The notes under the pieces: generated by a model
Database searches by the model: none
What the model saw: the letters and a program-made list of their open reading frames with translations, nothing else
What the model was told of the DNA's origin: nothing
Program-made: the position numbers and the translations under genes
Source of the DNA: Defluviimonas salinarum
GTDB lineage: Bacteria > Pseudomonadota > Alphaproteobacteria > Rhodobacterales > Rhodobacteraceae
Length of the DNA: 64,000 nt
NCBI RefSeq assembly: GCF_026013545.1
Contig: NZ_JAPDOG010000004.1
Coordinates: 62,001-126,000, forward strand
Direction: 5' to 3'
Shown: positions 1-7,151 of the stretch, piece after piece
Position numbering within the stretch: the first letter of the stretch is position 1
Layout of the letters: each line of letters starts with the position of its first letter

Positions 1-61
1 TGCGGCCGATGATGTCCCACAGAACGGAGCCAATGCAGAGAATGTCGGGCTGCGCTGTCAT
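1..61 (-). CDS. PfkB-family carbohydrate kinase, N-terminal fragment (cut by window edge)
   Basis: Reading the minus strand from an ATG at 61 gives 20 residues, MTAQPDILCIGSVLWDIIGR, open to the window edge. The I-x-x-I/V-G-S-x-x-x-D-I-I pattern is the first beta strand and glycine turn of ribokinase/PfkB sugar and nucleoside kinases. It lies 29 bases after the stop of the TetR gene on the same strand, so the two may be co-transcribed. Only the start is visible, so the substrate cannot be inferred. Confidence 0.6.
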   Translation of the reverse strand, partial: MTAQPDILCIGSVLWDIIGR

Positions 62-90
62 CACGCTGGTTTGCCGGGAAACACTGCCGA

Positions 91-705
91 CTACAAGCGC
101 GGTTCAAATGTCTGGCGGATGAACTGCCGCAGGAGCAGGATCTGGCCGACGATCATGTGGGGCTCGCCGAGCGCCTTGCCCATGACGATCCCGCCCTCGA
201 TCACCGTGCCGATCATGTCCGCCAGGGCCTCGGTGTCGACGTCGTCCCGGGGGGGATAGGTCGCGCACAGCTCGTCGAACACATCCTGGAAGCGCCGCCG
301 CCACGCCAGGACGGCGCGCCGGTTGGCCTGCCGCACCTCTTGATCGAACAGGCGGTCCTGATAGGCGGCCGTCGCCACGATGCAGCCGGGATGCCCGTTG
401 GGCATGTCCTCCAGCAGCTCGGCCAGGAGCCGCAGGCCGATCAGGGTCGTGTGCAAGGGATCGTCGCTCAGCTCCCGCGCCCGGGACCAGAGACCGTCGA
501 AGAGTTCGTTCTCGACCTCGATGTGGCGCTCGATCAGCGCATGGGCGAGCGCGTTCTTGTCCGGGAAATGGTAGAAGAAGCCGCCCTTGGTGATCTCGGC
601 CCCGGCCACGATCTCCTCGATCGAGGTCGCGTCGAAGCCCTTGGAGAGCACCGCCGCCTCGGCGATATCCATGATCCGGGTCCGGGTGTCGGTCTGCTTT
701 GCCAT
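91..705 (-). CDS. TetR/AcrR-family transcriptional regulator
   Basis: 204 residues, the usual TetR length. The N-terminal helix-turn-helix is clear: an IEEIVAGAEITKGGFFYHF segment at about residues 28-46 matches the TetR recognition helix signature (K-G-x-F-Y-x-H-F). The C-terminal two thirds is the variable ligand/dimer domain. The ATG at 705 follows an AAGGGAG ribosome site. A perfect 19-bp palindrome sits 18 bases upstream of the start, between this gene and the divergent methyltransferase gene, so autorepression and control of the neighbour are likely (inference). Ligand unknown. Confidence 0.9.
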   Translation of the reverse strand: MAKQTDTRTRIMDIAEAAVLSKGFDATSIEEIVAGAEITKGGFFYHFPDKNALAHALIERHIEVENELFDGLWSRARELSDDPLHTTLIGLRLLAELLEDMPNGHPGCIVATAAYQDRLFDQEVRQANRRAVLAWRRRFQDVFDELCATYPPRDDVDTEALADMIGTVIEGGIVMGKALGEPHMIVGQILLLRQFIRQTFEPRL

Positions 706-723
706 CTCGCTCCCTTGCGTTCT

Positions 724-742
724 ACTGGACCGACGGTCCAGT
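724..742. promoter_or_regulatory. Perfect palindromic operator, probably for the adjacent TetR regulator
   Basis: ACTGGACCGACGGTCCAGT is a perfect inverted repeat: 9-bp arms around a central A. The core GACCG-A-CGGTC is of the kind bound by TetR-family dimers. It lies between the divergent TetR gene (start 705) and the methyltransferase gene (start 896), close to the TetR start as expected for autorepression. Confidence 0.75.
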
Positions 743-895
743 TCTCCGAGGGCGGAACTGCGGCCGACTTCACGCCGGCATGCACAAGCTTCTGAATTAC
801 AACGGCAAAAAATGTTACCTCGTAGTATACCGCAAGCAAACTAGGTCTCAAAGCCGCAATTCGTCATTCCTTTCTTACGGACAAGGAGGAGTGAA

Positions 896-1858
896 ATGAC
901 TTTGAAACAGGACGCCACGCGCCGTTTTCTCGACGATCCTAGGATCTACCTGACCGACGGCGGCTTCGAGACCTCGATGGTCTTCCACGAGGGGCTGGAC
1001 CTGCCCGCCTTTTCGGCCGTCGTGCTTCTTGATGATGCGAAAACGCGAGCGGCCGTGACCCGGTATTTCGAACGGTTCCTCGCCATCGCCGAGGAGGCCG
1101 GGACCGGCTTCGTGCTCGACACCGCCACCTGGAGGGCGGCCGACCACTGGGCTGCGGCCATCGGGCGGCCGAAGGCGGAACTGCGGCAGCTCGCGCGCGC
1201 ATCGGTGGCATTCGCGCAGGCGCTGAGGGCGCGGTGGGCTGGAAGGGTCGACCCGATCCTGATCGAGGGTGTGGTCGGGCCGGCCGGTGATGGCTATGCG
1301 CCTGAATCCCTGCTGGCGCCCGATGAGGCCGAGGCGCTGCATGCCGGACAGGTCCGACTCCTCGCCGAGGAGGGCGTGGATTTCATCGGCGCCATCACGA
1401 TGACCCATCCCGGCGAAGCGATCGGCATCGTCCGGGCCGCGCAGGCGGCGGGTGTTCCGGTGGTGGTCAGCTTCACCGTGGAGACCGATGGGCGCCTGCC
1501 GAACGGCCAGACGATCGGCGCGGCGATTGCCGAGACCGATGCCGCGACCGGGGCCGCGCCGCTCTACTACATGATCAACTGCGCCCATCCCGATCACTTT
1601 GCGGCAGAACTTGGACAGGGCGACTGGCGCGCCCGGATCGGCGGGATCAGGGCCAACGCCTCGCGCCTCAGCCATGCCGAACTCGACAAGGCGGAGGAGC
1701 TCGATGACGGCGATCCGGAGGAGTTCGGCCAGCTTCATGCCGCCTTCGCCGGGCTCCTGCCGGGGCTCAAGGTCACCGGCGGCTGCTGCGGCACCGATCA
1801 CCGTCATGTCGGCTGCGTCGCGCGGCATGTCGTGGGACCGGCCGTCGCCGTCGCGTGA
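896..1858 (+). CDS. Homocysteine S-methyltransferase family protein
   Basis: 320 residues with the family's zinc ligands: a cysteine in MINCAHP (C229) and the paired cysteines of GGCCGTDH (C297, C298). These are the hallmarks of the betaine/S-methylmethionine:homocysteine methyltransferase fold. The N-terminal LTDGGFET corresponds to the usual L-D-G-G/A-M-x-T entry. The enzyme would move a methyl group from a methylated donor to a thiol such as homocysteine in the cytoplasm; the donor is not evident. The ATG follows a strong AAGGAGG site. It is divergent from the TetR regulator and probably under the 724-742 operator. Confidence 0.88.
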   Translation: MTLKQDATRRFLDDPRIYLTDGGFETSMVFHEGLDLPAFSAVVLLDDAKTRAAVTRYFERFLAIAEEAGTGFVLDTATWRAADHWAAAIGRPKAELRQLARASVAFAQALRARWAGRVDPILIEGVVGPAGDGYAPESLLAPDEAEALHAGQVRLLAEEGVDFIGAITMTHPGEAIGIVRAAQAAGVPVVVSFTVETDGRLPNGQTIGAAIAETDAATGAAPLYYMINCAHPDHFAAELGQGDWRARIGGIRANASRLSHAELDKAEELDDGDPEEFGQLHAAFAGLLPGLKVTGGCCGTDHRHVGCVARHVVGPAVAVA

Positions 1859-1887
1859 ACACCCAACTCAGCAACAGGAGAAGACCA

Positions 1888-2436
1888 ATGAAGTTCCTTA
1901 CCATCACCGCCTTCGCCACCGGCCTCGCGCTGCCGGCCTTCGCAGCACCCCTCAGCGGCTTCGACGTGGCCGAGGATCTGTCGCGGTTCGTCCATGCGGC
2001 CGCCCCGGCCTTCGATGACGGGTCTCCGGCCTATGGCACGCCCTTCATCACGCAGGGCTACATCTACCCGGCCGGAACGCTCGACGGCGGCGTCGAGGGA
2101 ACCCTGCCCGACGGAAGCCCGGCCTTTCCCGAAAAGGTCATCGGCACCTGGACCTGCGACGGCTATTTCGTCGGCGAGGGCCTGCGTACGCTCACCGGCG
2201 ACATCGTCGTGACCCGGCAGGTCTACCAGTTCGCCAACGGCGACGTTCTCATCAGCCAGGGCTCCGAACTCGCGGACATCGGCGTGCCGGTGACGCGGGC
2301 GGTCACCGGCGGAACCGGCGACTATGCCGCTGCCGGTCCGGCGCTCGAACAGGTGCTTCTCGGCATGACCGACGGCTACGGCGTGCGCCTGCAGGTCGCG
2401 CTCGAACCGGCCCGTCAGCGCGCAGCGCTCGACTGA
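1888..2436 (+). CDS. Secreted protein of unknown function, possible dirigent/AOC-type barrel
   Basis: 182 residues. The start is set at ATG 1888 because a 19-residue signal peptide follows (MKFLTITAFATGLALPAFA) and GGAG precedes it. The mature protein is rich in short beta-like segments. It ends with a conserved-looking stretch, AVTGGTGDYAAAGPALEQ, that resembles the GGTG-x-Y-x-x-A-x-G turn of allene-oxide-cyclase/dirigent-like barrels. That resemblance is a visual judgement only. The gene lies 29 bases after the methyltransferase and probably shares its transcript. Confidence 0.7.
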   Translation: MKFLTITAFATGLALPAFAAPLSGFDVAEDLSRFVHAAAPAFDDGSPAYGTPFITQGYIYPAGTLDGGVEGTLPDGSPAFPEKVIGTWTCDGYFVGEGLRTLTGDIVVTRQVYQFANGDVLISQGSELADIGVPVTRAVTGGTGDYAAAGPALEQVLLGMTDGYGVRLQVALEPARQRAALD

Positions 2437-2453
2437 TGTAACCTGCACCATGC

Positions 2454-2478
2454 GCCCGGCCGCGATCTTCGGCCGGGC
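2454..2478 (+). terminator. Intergenic hairpin between the secreted protein and acetyltransferase genes
   Basis: GCCCGGCC (2454-2461) pairs perfectly with GGCCGGGC (2471-2478) across a 9-base loop. There is no T run after it. It is either a weak terminator or a 3'-end stabiliser separating the TetR-controlled pair from the next gene. Confidence 0.4.
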
Positions 2479-2506
2479 AGGCGATCCAACAGTCAGGAGC
2501 GTTCCC

Positions 2507-3103
2507 ATGACCAGACCCGATCTGACCATCCGCAAGGCTTGCGCCGCCGATGCCGGTTTCATCGCCGAGATGGTCAACCAAGCCGGCGAGGGCATCGCCC
2601 TGCATTTCTGGTCAATGACGGCACCTGTCGCCAGTGCCGCAATCGAGGTCGGCATTGCCCGTGCCGCCGGAGAGACCGCGGCGATTTCCTACCGCAACGC
2701 CTGGATCGCCGAGATTGGCGGCGAGGCCGCTGGCTGCCTGATTGCCCATCGCCAGCCCGAGACGCTGCCGCCCCCCGATCCCGAGACCCCGCCGCTCTTC
2801 CGCCCTCTGGACTCGCTGGAGGCGGAAGCCCCCGATACCGGCTATGTCCATGTGCTTGCGACCGCGCCCGCCTTTCAGGGCCGCGGCATCGGCACCCGCC
2901 TTCTGGACTTCGCCGAGCGCTATGCCGGCCCGAGGGGCATGAGCCTGATCGTCGCCGATGCCAACGAAGGTGCCCGGCGGCTCTATGAACGCGCGGGCTA
3001 CCGGGTCGCGGCGCGGCGGGCGATGGTGAAGGATGGCTGGGCCGGCGCGGGCCGCGAGTGGCTTCTGATGGTCAAGCCCGCGGATCACGCGCGCAATGGA
3101 TAA
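2507..3103 (+). CDS. GNAT-family N-acetyltransferase
   Basis: 198 residues from ATG 2507, preceded by CAGGAGC. The acetyl-CoA-binding motif A is evident: VHVLATAPAFQGRGIGTRLLD (positions about 123-143) carries the Q-G-R-G-I-G-T loop. It is followed by an N-E-G-A-R-R-L-Y-E-R-A-G-Y motif typical of GNAT C-termini. It should transfer an acetyl group from acetyl-CoA to an unidentified amine. An in-frame ATG at 2450 would add 19 residues but lacks a ribosome site and overlaps the hairpin. The 3' end overlaps the convergent cupin gene by 19 bases. Confidence 0.85.
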   Translation: MTRPDLTIRKACAADAGFIAEMVNQAGEGIALHFWSMTAPVASAAIEVGIARAAGETAAISYRNAWIAEIGGEAAGCLIAHRQPETLPPPDPETPPLFRPLDSLEAEAPDTGYVHVLATAPAFQGRGIGTRLLDFAERYAGPRGMSLIVADANEGARRLYERAGYRVAARRAMVKDGWAGAGREWLLMVKPADHARNG

Positions 3104-3420
3104 CGGTCGGGCTCCTCGAAGACATCGAGCACCACCGTTCCCGCGGCGATCCGCGCCGAATGCAGGGCGCCGGACGGAATCGTATAGGTCTCGCCCGGCC
3201 GGTAGCGGCGGGTCTCGCCCTCCACCGTCAGCTCGATCTCGCCCTGAAGCACCGTCCCCCACTGCCCCCCGTGGGAATGCGCGGGCAGGTCGAGATTCTC
3301 GTGGAACGTGAAGAAGACAGCGAGCCCGTCATCCGAGCGCAGGACATTCGTCGTGATCACCTCCTCGGGGAACGGGATGTCGACGGCGGGAAACCGGCGC
3401 ATGAAATCGGCAAGCGGCAT
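3085..3420 (-). CDS. Small single-domain cupin protein
   Basis: 111 residues. The first cupin motif is visible as AHSHGGQWGTVLQGEIEL (two histidines, a Gln and G-E) and the second as YTIPSGALHSA with its histidine, so a metal site is plausible. Single-domain cupins include sugar-binding proteins and small dioxygenases; nothing here identifies the substrate. The gene is convergent with the acetyltransferase. GGAAGGA precedes the ATG. Confidence 0.85.
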   Translation of the reverse strand: MPLADFMRRFPAVDIPFPEEVITTNVLRSDDGLAVFFTFHENLDLPAHSHGGQWGTVLQGEIELTVEGETRRYRPGETYTIPSGALHSARIAAGTVVLDVFEEPDRYPLRA

Positions 3421-3508
3421 GGGGAAGATCCTTCCGGCTTCGGTATCTTGTTGATTTGGTGCAGAGTGAAGCCGACAATCGCGGCCGTATCAACCGAAGG
3501 AGACACAG

Positions 3509-4189
3509 GTGCCGAGTTTTCGTGGATTCCCGCCCGAGACCTTCGCGTTCCTGTCCGATCTGAAGGCCAACAACAAGCGGAGCTGGTTCGAAGCCAACCG
3601 GGATCGCTACGAAAACCTCTGGAAAGCGCCCGGGCTCGATTTCATCGAGGCCCTCGGCCCCGGCATGGCGGCGATGGAGCCGCCGATGAAGGCCGAGGCG
3701 CGGATCAACGGCTCGCTCCGGCGGATCAATCGCGACGTGCGGTTCGCGGCTGACAAGTCGCCTTATGAGCCCTGGCTGCACCTGATCTTCTGGCCCGGAG
3801 ACCACCCCAACAGGGGGGCCGGCATGCATGTCGTGCTGACGCCCGAGGGGCTCGGCTATGGGGCGGGGCGGTGGGCGTTTGACGGTCCGGTGCTCGCCCG
3901 CTATCGCGAGCGGCTCGCCGACGCGACGGAGCGGGCGGCGCTGCTCGCCGCGCTGAAAGAGGCGGAGGGCGTCGGCTGTCACCTCGACGAGCCACATCTG
4001 AAGCGCCTGCCAAAGGGCTGCGATCCCGCGCCGGAATGGGATTACCTCCTGCGCTACAAGGGGATCGTCGCGCGCACGATGGAGGGTGGCTTCATGCCGG
4101 GCTGGATCGGGACGCCCGCGGCCGTCGAAGAGATGCTCGACCGGACGCGCAGGCTCATGCCGCTGATTGGCTGGCTGCACGCCCTGTGA
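3509..4189 (+). CDS. DUF2461 family protein
   Basis: 226 residues starting at GTG 3509 behind GAAGGAGA. The opening [21 protein letters not shown]...WFEANR and the [18 protein letters not shown] block are the conserved parts of DUF2461 (TIGR02453-like), a widespread family without a firm biochemical role. No signal peptide or membrane segment is present. The gene stands alone, transcribed towards rpsB. Confidence 0.85.
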   Translation: MPSFRGFPPETFAFLSDLKANNKRSWFEANRDRYENLWKAPGLDFIEALGPGMAAMEPPMKAEARINGSLRRINRDVRFAADKSPYEPWLHLIFWPGDHPNRGAGMHVVLTPEGLGYGAGRWAFDGPVLARYRERLADATERAALLAALKEAEGVGCHLDEPHLKRLPKGCDPAPEWDYLLRYKGIVARTMEGGFMPGWIGTPAAVEEMLDRTRRLMPLIGWLHAL

Positions 4190-4221
4190 CGCGCCGCGGC
4201 CACGGCTTCCCGGCAGGGGGC

Positions 4222-4250
4222 TTGCGCGCCGTCGCAAATCGTCCTATACG
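4222..4250 (+). promoter_or_regulatory. Candidate sigma70-type promoter for rpsB-tsf
   Basis: TTGCGC (4222-4227) and TATACG (4245-4250) are separated by 17 bases. They lie 125 bases before the rpsB start with no gene between. The spacing is ideal and the -35 and -10 each match consensus moderately. A start just downstream would give a leader of about 120 nt carrying the hairpin below. Confidence 0.45.
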
Positions 4251-4313
4251 CGCGCCACTTCACAGGCGAGGCTTGGGCCTTCGGGGGAGACATCCCCGCA
4301 AGGTCCGCCGGTT

Positions 4314-4334
4314 GTCCCGGATCCGATCCGGGAC
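4314..4334 (+). promoter_or_regulatory. Hairpin in the rpsB 5' leader
   Basis: GTCCCGGAT (4314-4322) pairs perfectly with ATCCGGGAC (4326-4334) around a 3-base loop, 40 bases before the rpsB ATG. rpsB-tsf operons are known to be autoregulated by S2 acting on the mRNA leader, so a structured leader fits. A role for this particular hairpin is inference. Confidence 0.45.
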
Positions 4335-4374
4335 CTCATGCTTCGCCGAGGCGCAAACCGGAAAGGAAATGGAC

Positions 4375-5136
4375 ATGGCGCTCCCCGATTTCTCCATGCG
4401 TCAGCTCTTGGAAGCTGGCGTTCACTACGGCCACCAGACCCAGCGCTGGAACCCGCGGATGTCGGAATACATCTACGGCGACCGCAACGGCATCCACATC
4501 ATCGACCTGACGCAGACGGTGCCGATGCTCGACGCCGCGCTCAACGTCATCCGTGAGACCGTGGCCAAGGGCGGCCGCATCCTCTTCGTCGGCACCAAGC
4601 GTCAGGCTGCCAAGCCGATCGCCGATGCCGCGGAAAAGTGCGCGCAGTACTACATGAACCACCGCTGGCTCGGCGGCACGCTGACGAACTGGAAGACCGT
4701 GTCCCAGTCGATCGCGCGCCTCAAGCAGATCGACGAGGTTCTGGGTTCGGGCGCCGAGGGCCTGACCAAGAAAGAGCGTCTGGGCATGGAGCGCGAGCAG
4801 GCGAAACTCCAGGCCTCGCTCGGCGGCATCCGCGAGATGGGCGGCGTTCCCGACCTTCTCTTCGTGATCGACGTGAACAAGGAAGACCTCGCCATCCTCG
4901 AAGCGCAGAAGCTCGGGATCCCGGTCGTCGCTATCGTCGACACCAACTGCTCGCCCAAGGGCGTTGACTACGTCATCCCGGGCAACGACGACGCCGCCCG
5001 CGCGATCGCGCTCTACTGCGATCTCGTGAGCCGCGCCGCGCTTGACGGCATGTCCGCCCAGATGGGCGCTGCCGGCATCGACATCGGTGCGCTCGACGAG
5101 GCGCCGGCCGAGGAAACGGTCGCCGAAGAGGCCTGA
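4375..5136 (+). CDS. rpsB: 30S ribosomal protein S2
   Basis: 253 residues, normal for alphaproteobacterial S2. Diagnostic segments are [17 protein letters not shown] at the N-terminus, [25 protein letters not shown], and [15 protein letters not shown] with [12 protein letters not shown]. The protein binds the 30S subunit and helps hold S1 and the mRNA. The start is ATG 4375 (MALPDF) behind GGAAAGGAA; an ATG two codons upstream sits too close to the ribosome site. It forms the classical operon with tsf downstream, with a hairpin between the two genes. Confidence 0.97.
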   Translation: MALPDFSMRQLLEAGVHYGHQTQRWNPRMSEYIYGDRNGIHIIDLTQTVPMLDAALNVIRETVAKGGRILFVGTKRQAAKPIADAAEKCAQYYMNHRWLGGTLTNWKTVSQSIARLKQIDEVLGSGAEGLTKKERLGMEREQAKLQASLGGIREMGGVPDLLFVIDVNKEDLAILEAQKLGIPVVAIVDTNCSPKGVDYVIPGNDDAARAIALYCDLVSRAALDGMSAQMGAAGIDIGALDEAPAEETVAEEA

Positions 5137-5185
5137 CCGGACCCGGTGGGGCGCGTTCGAGCGTCCTGTCATCCTACCTTCATCG

Positions 5186-5204
5186 GGCGGGGATACTCCC
5201 CGCC
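5186..5204 (+). promoter_or_regulatory. rpsB-tsf intergenic hairpin (possible attenuator)
   Basis: GGCGGGGA (5186-5193), a 3-base loop, and TCCCCGCC (5197-5204) form a perfect stem in the 102-base gap between rpsB and tsf. No T run follows, so it would reduce rather than stop read-through, or protect the rpsB end. The gap-plus-hairpin layout resembles the partial terminator known between these genes in other bacteria. Confidence 0.45.
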
Positions 5205-5238
5205 TGACCCATTGAGAAATCTTCGAAGGAGAGCCGAC

Positions 5239-6147
5239 ATGGCGATCACCGCACAAATGGTGAAAGAGCTGCGCGAGTCGACCGGCGCGGGCATGATGGA
5301 CGCCAAGAAGGCGCTGACCGAGACGAATGGCGACATGGAAGCCGCCGTCGACTGGCTGCGCACCAAGGGCCTGGCCAAGGCCGCCAAGAAGGCCGACCGC
5401 GTCGCCGCCGAGGGCCTGATCGGCGTCGCCGTCAAGGACGGCCGTGGCGTCGCCGTCGAGATCAACTCGGAAACCGACTTCGTCGCCAAGAACGCCGACT
5501 TCCAGGACATGGTCCGCGACATCACCAACATCGCGCTGCAGACCGGCGAGACGCTGGAGGTTCTGAAGGCCACCCATCTGAACGGCAAGCCGGTCGAAGA
5601 CGTCCTCACCGACGCGATCGCCCGCATCGGCGAGAACATGACGCTGCGCCGGATGCACGTTCTTGAAGGCGACACGGTCTATACCTACGTCCACTCGGCC
5701 GCTGCCGAGAACATGGGCAAGATCGGCGTTCTCGTTGCTCTGAACGGCCCGAAGGACAAGGCGGAGGCGATCGGCAAGCAGTTCGCCATGCACATCGCCG
5801 CGACCTCGCCGCTCGCGCTGAACGAGGCCGCGCTCGATCCTGCCGTCGTGGAGCGCGAACTCCAGGTCCAGACCCAGAAGGCGCTCGAGGAGAACGCCGC
5901 CTCGGCGAAGCCGAAGCCCGATCAGGTGATCCACAACAACATCATCCCGGGCCGGATGAAGAAGTTCCTCTCTGAAAACACGCTGCTCGGCCAGCAGTTC
6001 GTGATCAACCCGGACGTGACGGTCGAACAGGCCGCCAAGGATGCCGGCGTCGAGATCACCGGCTTTGCCCGCGTCGCGGTGGGCGAGGGCATCGAGAAGG
6101 AAAAGGAAGACTTCGCCGCCGAGGTCGCAAAGACCCGCGGCGCCTGA
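5239..6147 (+). CDS. tsf: Elongation factor Ts
   Basis: 302 residues. The N-terminal UBA-like module [20 protein letters not shown] is conserved. The [12 protein letters not shown] core contains the T-D-F-V motif that contacts EF-Tu and displaces its magnesium. EF-Ts exchanges GDP for GTP on EF-Tu. The start is ATG 5239 behind GAAGGAGAG. It is the second gene of the rpsB-tsf operon and is followed by a strong terminator. Confidence 0.97.
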   Translation: MAITAQMVKELRESTGAGMMDAKKALTETNGDMEAAVDWLRTKGLAKAAKKADRVAAEGLIGVAVKDGRGVAVEINSETDFVAKNADFQDMVRDITNIALQTGETLEVLKATHLNGKPVEDVLTDAIARIGENMTLRRMHVLEGDTVYTYVHSAAAENMGKIGVLVALNGPKDKAEAIGKQFAMHIAATSPLALNEAALDPAVVERELQVQTQKALEENAASAKPKPDQVIHNNIIPGRMKKFLSENTLLGQQFVINPDVTVEQAAKDAGVEITGFARVAVGEGIEKEKEDFAAEVAKTRGA

Positions 6148-6172
6148 TCCCTCGTCAGGACTTCGTCTCAGG

Positions 6173-6199
6173 AAGGGCCGGGGTAATCCCGGCCCTTTT
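6173..6199 (+). terminator. Rho-independent terminator of rpsB-tsf
   Basis: AAGGGCCGGG (6173-6182), a GTAAT loop and CCCGGCCCTT (6188-6197) form a perfect 10-bp stem whose 3' arm runs into TTTT at 6196-6199. It lies 25 bases after the tsf stop. Confidence 0.85.
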
Positions 6200-6366
6200 G
6201 TCATTTCGGGGAATGCTTGTATCCGGTCAATGACCGGCTTGGCTGGGTCCGGCGGGTGCGAAACACCCGCCGGGCCCGGAACCCGGATTTCCGGGATTTG
6301 GGCTCAAGTCCCGAGGTTCTGGCGGTTTCGGCTCAAGCCCCACCAAATCACCACTCACTGAACCTC
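6200..6366. repeat. Partial or diverged first copy of the tandem structured repeat (unit C)
   Basis: No gene. The segment contains GGCGGGTG-CGAAA-CACCCGCC and other short hairpins. It ends with GAGGTTC (6313-6319) pairing perfectly with GAACCTC (6360-6366), enclosing the sequence ACCACTCAC. The same ACCACTCAC next to the 3' arm of a closing stem occurs 314 and 632 bases further on in units A and B. The closing stem here has different bases that still pair. The 5' part of a full unit would run into tsf, so this copy is truncated or shorter. Confidence 0.6.
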
Positions 6367-6419
6367 GTCACGATGCCGCATCCACCGTGATCGCGCCTGA
6401 CGCAGATCAACTGTGCAGC

Positions 6420-6677
6420 GGGAATCTTCGCGACTTCGGGACGGCATGGGAACAGGATGGGAGACAGGAAGGGCGGCGCCTCCGGTCGATGGAGTCGCCG
6501 CCCTGATGCGCGCCGGCACCTGTTGGGGACATGGACAGGGCGCGCAAAAGTGTCGGACCAGCCTGCCCATGAAAACGACCGGCTGGTCCGCACCCGGTTG
6601 CCCGGCGCTCCCGCTTCCCCCGCAAACGCGGGCTGGTCCTGGGAGCCGTTCCTGGCCAATGCCACCACTCACGGAAC
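6420..6677. repeat. Tandem structured repeat, unit A
   Basis: No gene. Helices in order: a 33-nt hairpin at 6471-6503 (13 pairs, one mismatch); GCGCGC 6508-6513 with GCGCGC 6540-6545 and inner CCTGT/ACAGG; a 10-bp stem 6554-6563 with 6581-6590; CCCGC 6619-6623 with GCGGG 6628-6632; and a closing stem GTTCC 6648-6652 with GGAAC 6673-6677 around TGGC-CAAT-GCCA and CCACTCAC. Every element recurs about 317 bases later in unit B, partly with different but pairing bases. This looks like a structured RNA. Read on the minus strand it would begin at the closing stem and end at the 33-nt hairpin like a terminator. Confidence 0.75.
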
Positions 6678-6733
6678 ATTCCCACGTTGTCCGCTTTCCG
6701 GCTTTTCAGGCTGATTTGAATCAACGGAATTCA

Positions 6734-6995
6734 GGGATTCTCGCTGCGCCGTCGAACCGACACAGATTGAGGGGGCTATAAAAGGGTGGGTGGTACGCCT
6801 CGCCAAGAGGCGTACCACCCGATGTCGCGCCAGCACCTGTTGGGGATGAGGACAGGGCGCGTCTTCGTGTCGAACCTGCCAGATGAGAAAGCATCCGGCA
6901 GGCCCAACTTCCGGTTTCCCGGGCCCCCCATTCCCCCGTAAAAAACGGGCTGGTCCGGGGGAGCAGTTCCTGGCCAATGCCACCACTCACGGAAC
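6734..6995. repeat. Tandem structured repeat, unit B
   Basis: No gene. Counterparts of unit A: a 33-nt hairpin at 6788-6820 with a perfect 14-bp stem; CGCGC 6826-6830 with GCGCG 6857-6861 and inner CCTGT/ACAGG; CCTGCC 6875-6880 with GGCAGG 6897-6902; CCCGT 6935-6939 with ACGGG 6945-6949; and GTTCC 6966-6970 with GGAAC 6991-6995. The last 30 bases are identical to those of unit A. On the minus strand the 33-nt hairpin is followed by ACCCTTTTAT, a terminator-like run. Confidence 0.75.
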
Positions 6996-7151
6996 GAGGA
7001 AGATATTGCAGGTTTACCCAACGTAAGGAAAGTATGGGAATCCATACCCGCCTGAATTGTAACGAAGTCTTGAGCGCAAGCGGTCGAACTGCAAAACCTT
7101 CCGTCTCCAGACCGATCATTGTCCTGCCGTTAGAAACAATGCGGAGCCAGA
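6996..7151. other. Gene-free stretch between the repeat array and the LuxR gene
   Basis: 156 bases, less GC-rich than the surroundings. I see no credible open frame or RNA gene in it. It would hold the 3' untranslated region of the LuxR gene. If the repeats are minus-strand RNAs, it would also hold the promoter of unit B; AATATC lies near the right distance, but no convincing -35 was found. Confidence 0.5.

Noticed and set aside
6641-6668. A tRNA-like 3' end (GGGAGCC...GCCACCA) in the repeat units
   Set aside because: No T-loop (TTCRA), anticodon arm or D-arm can be placed at proper spacing, and the CCA is part of the repeat's unpaired CCACTCAC segment.
6200-6995. Integron attC sites or a CRISPR array
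   Set aside because: The repeats are about 315 bases long with no short spacers. The closing stem GTTCC/GGAAC lacks the GTTRRRY/RYYYAAC core sites, and no cas, integrase or cassette genes are present.
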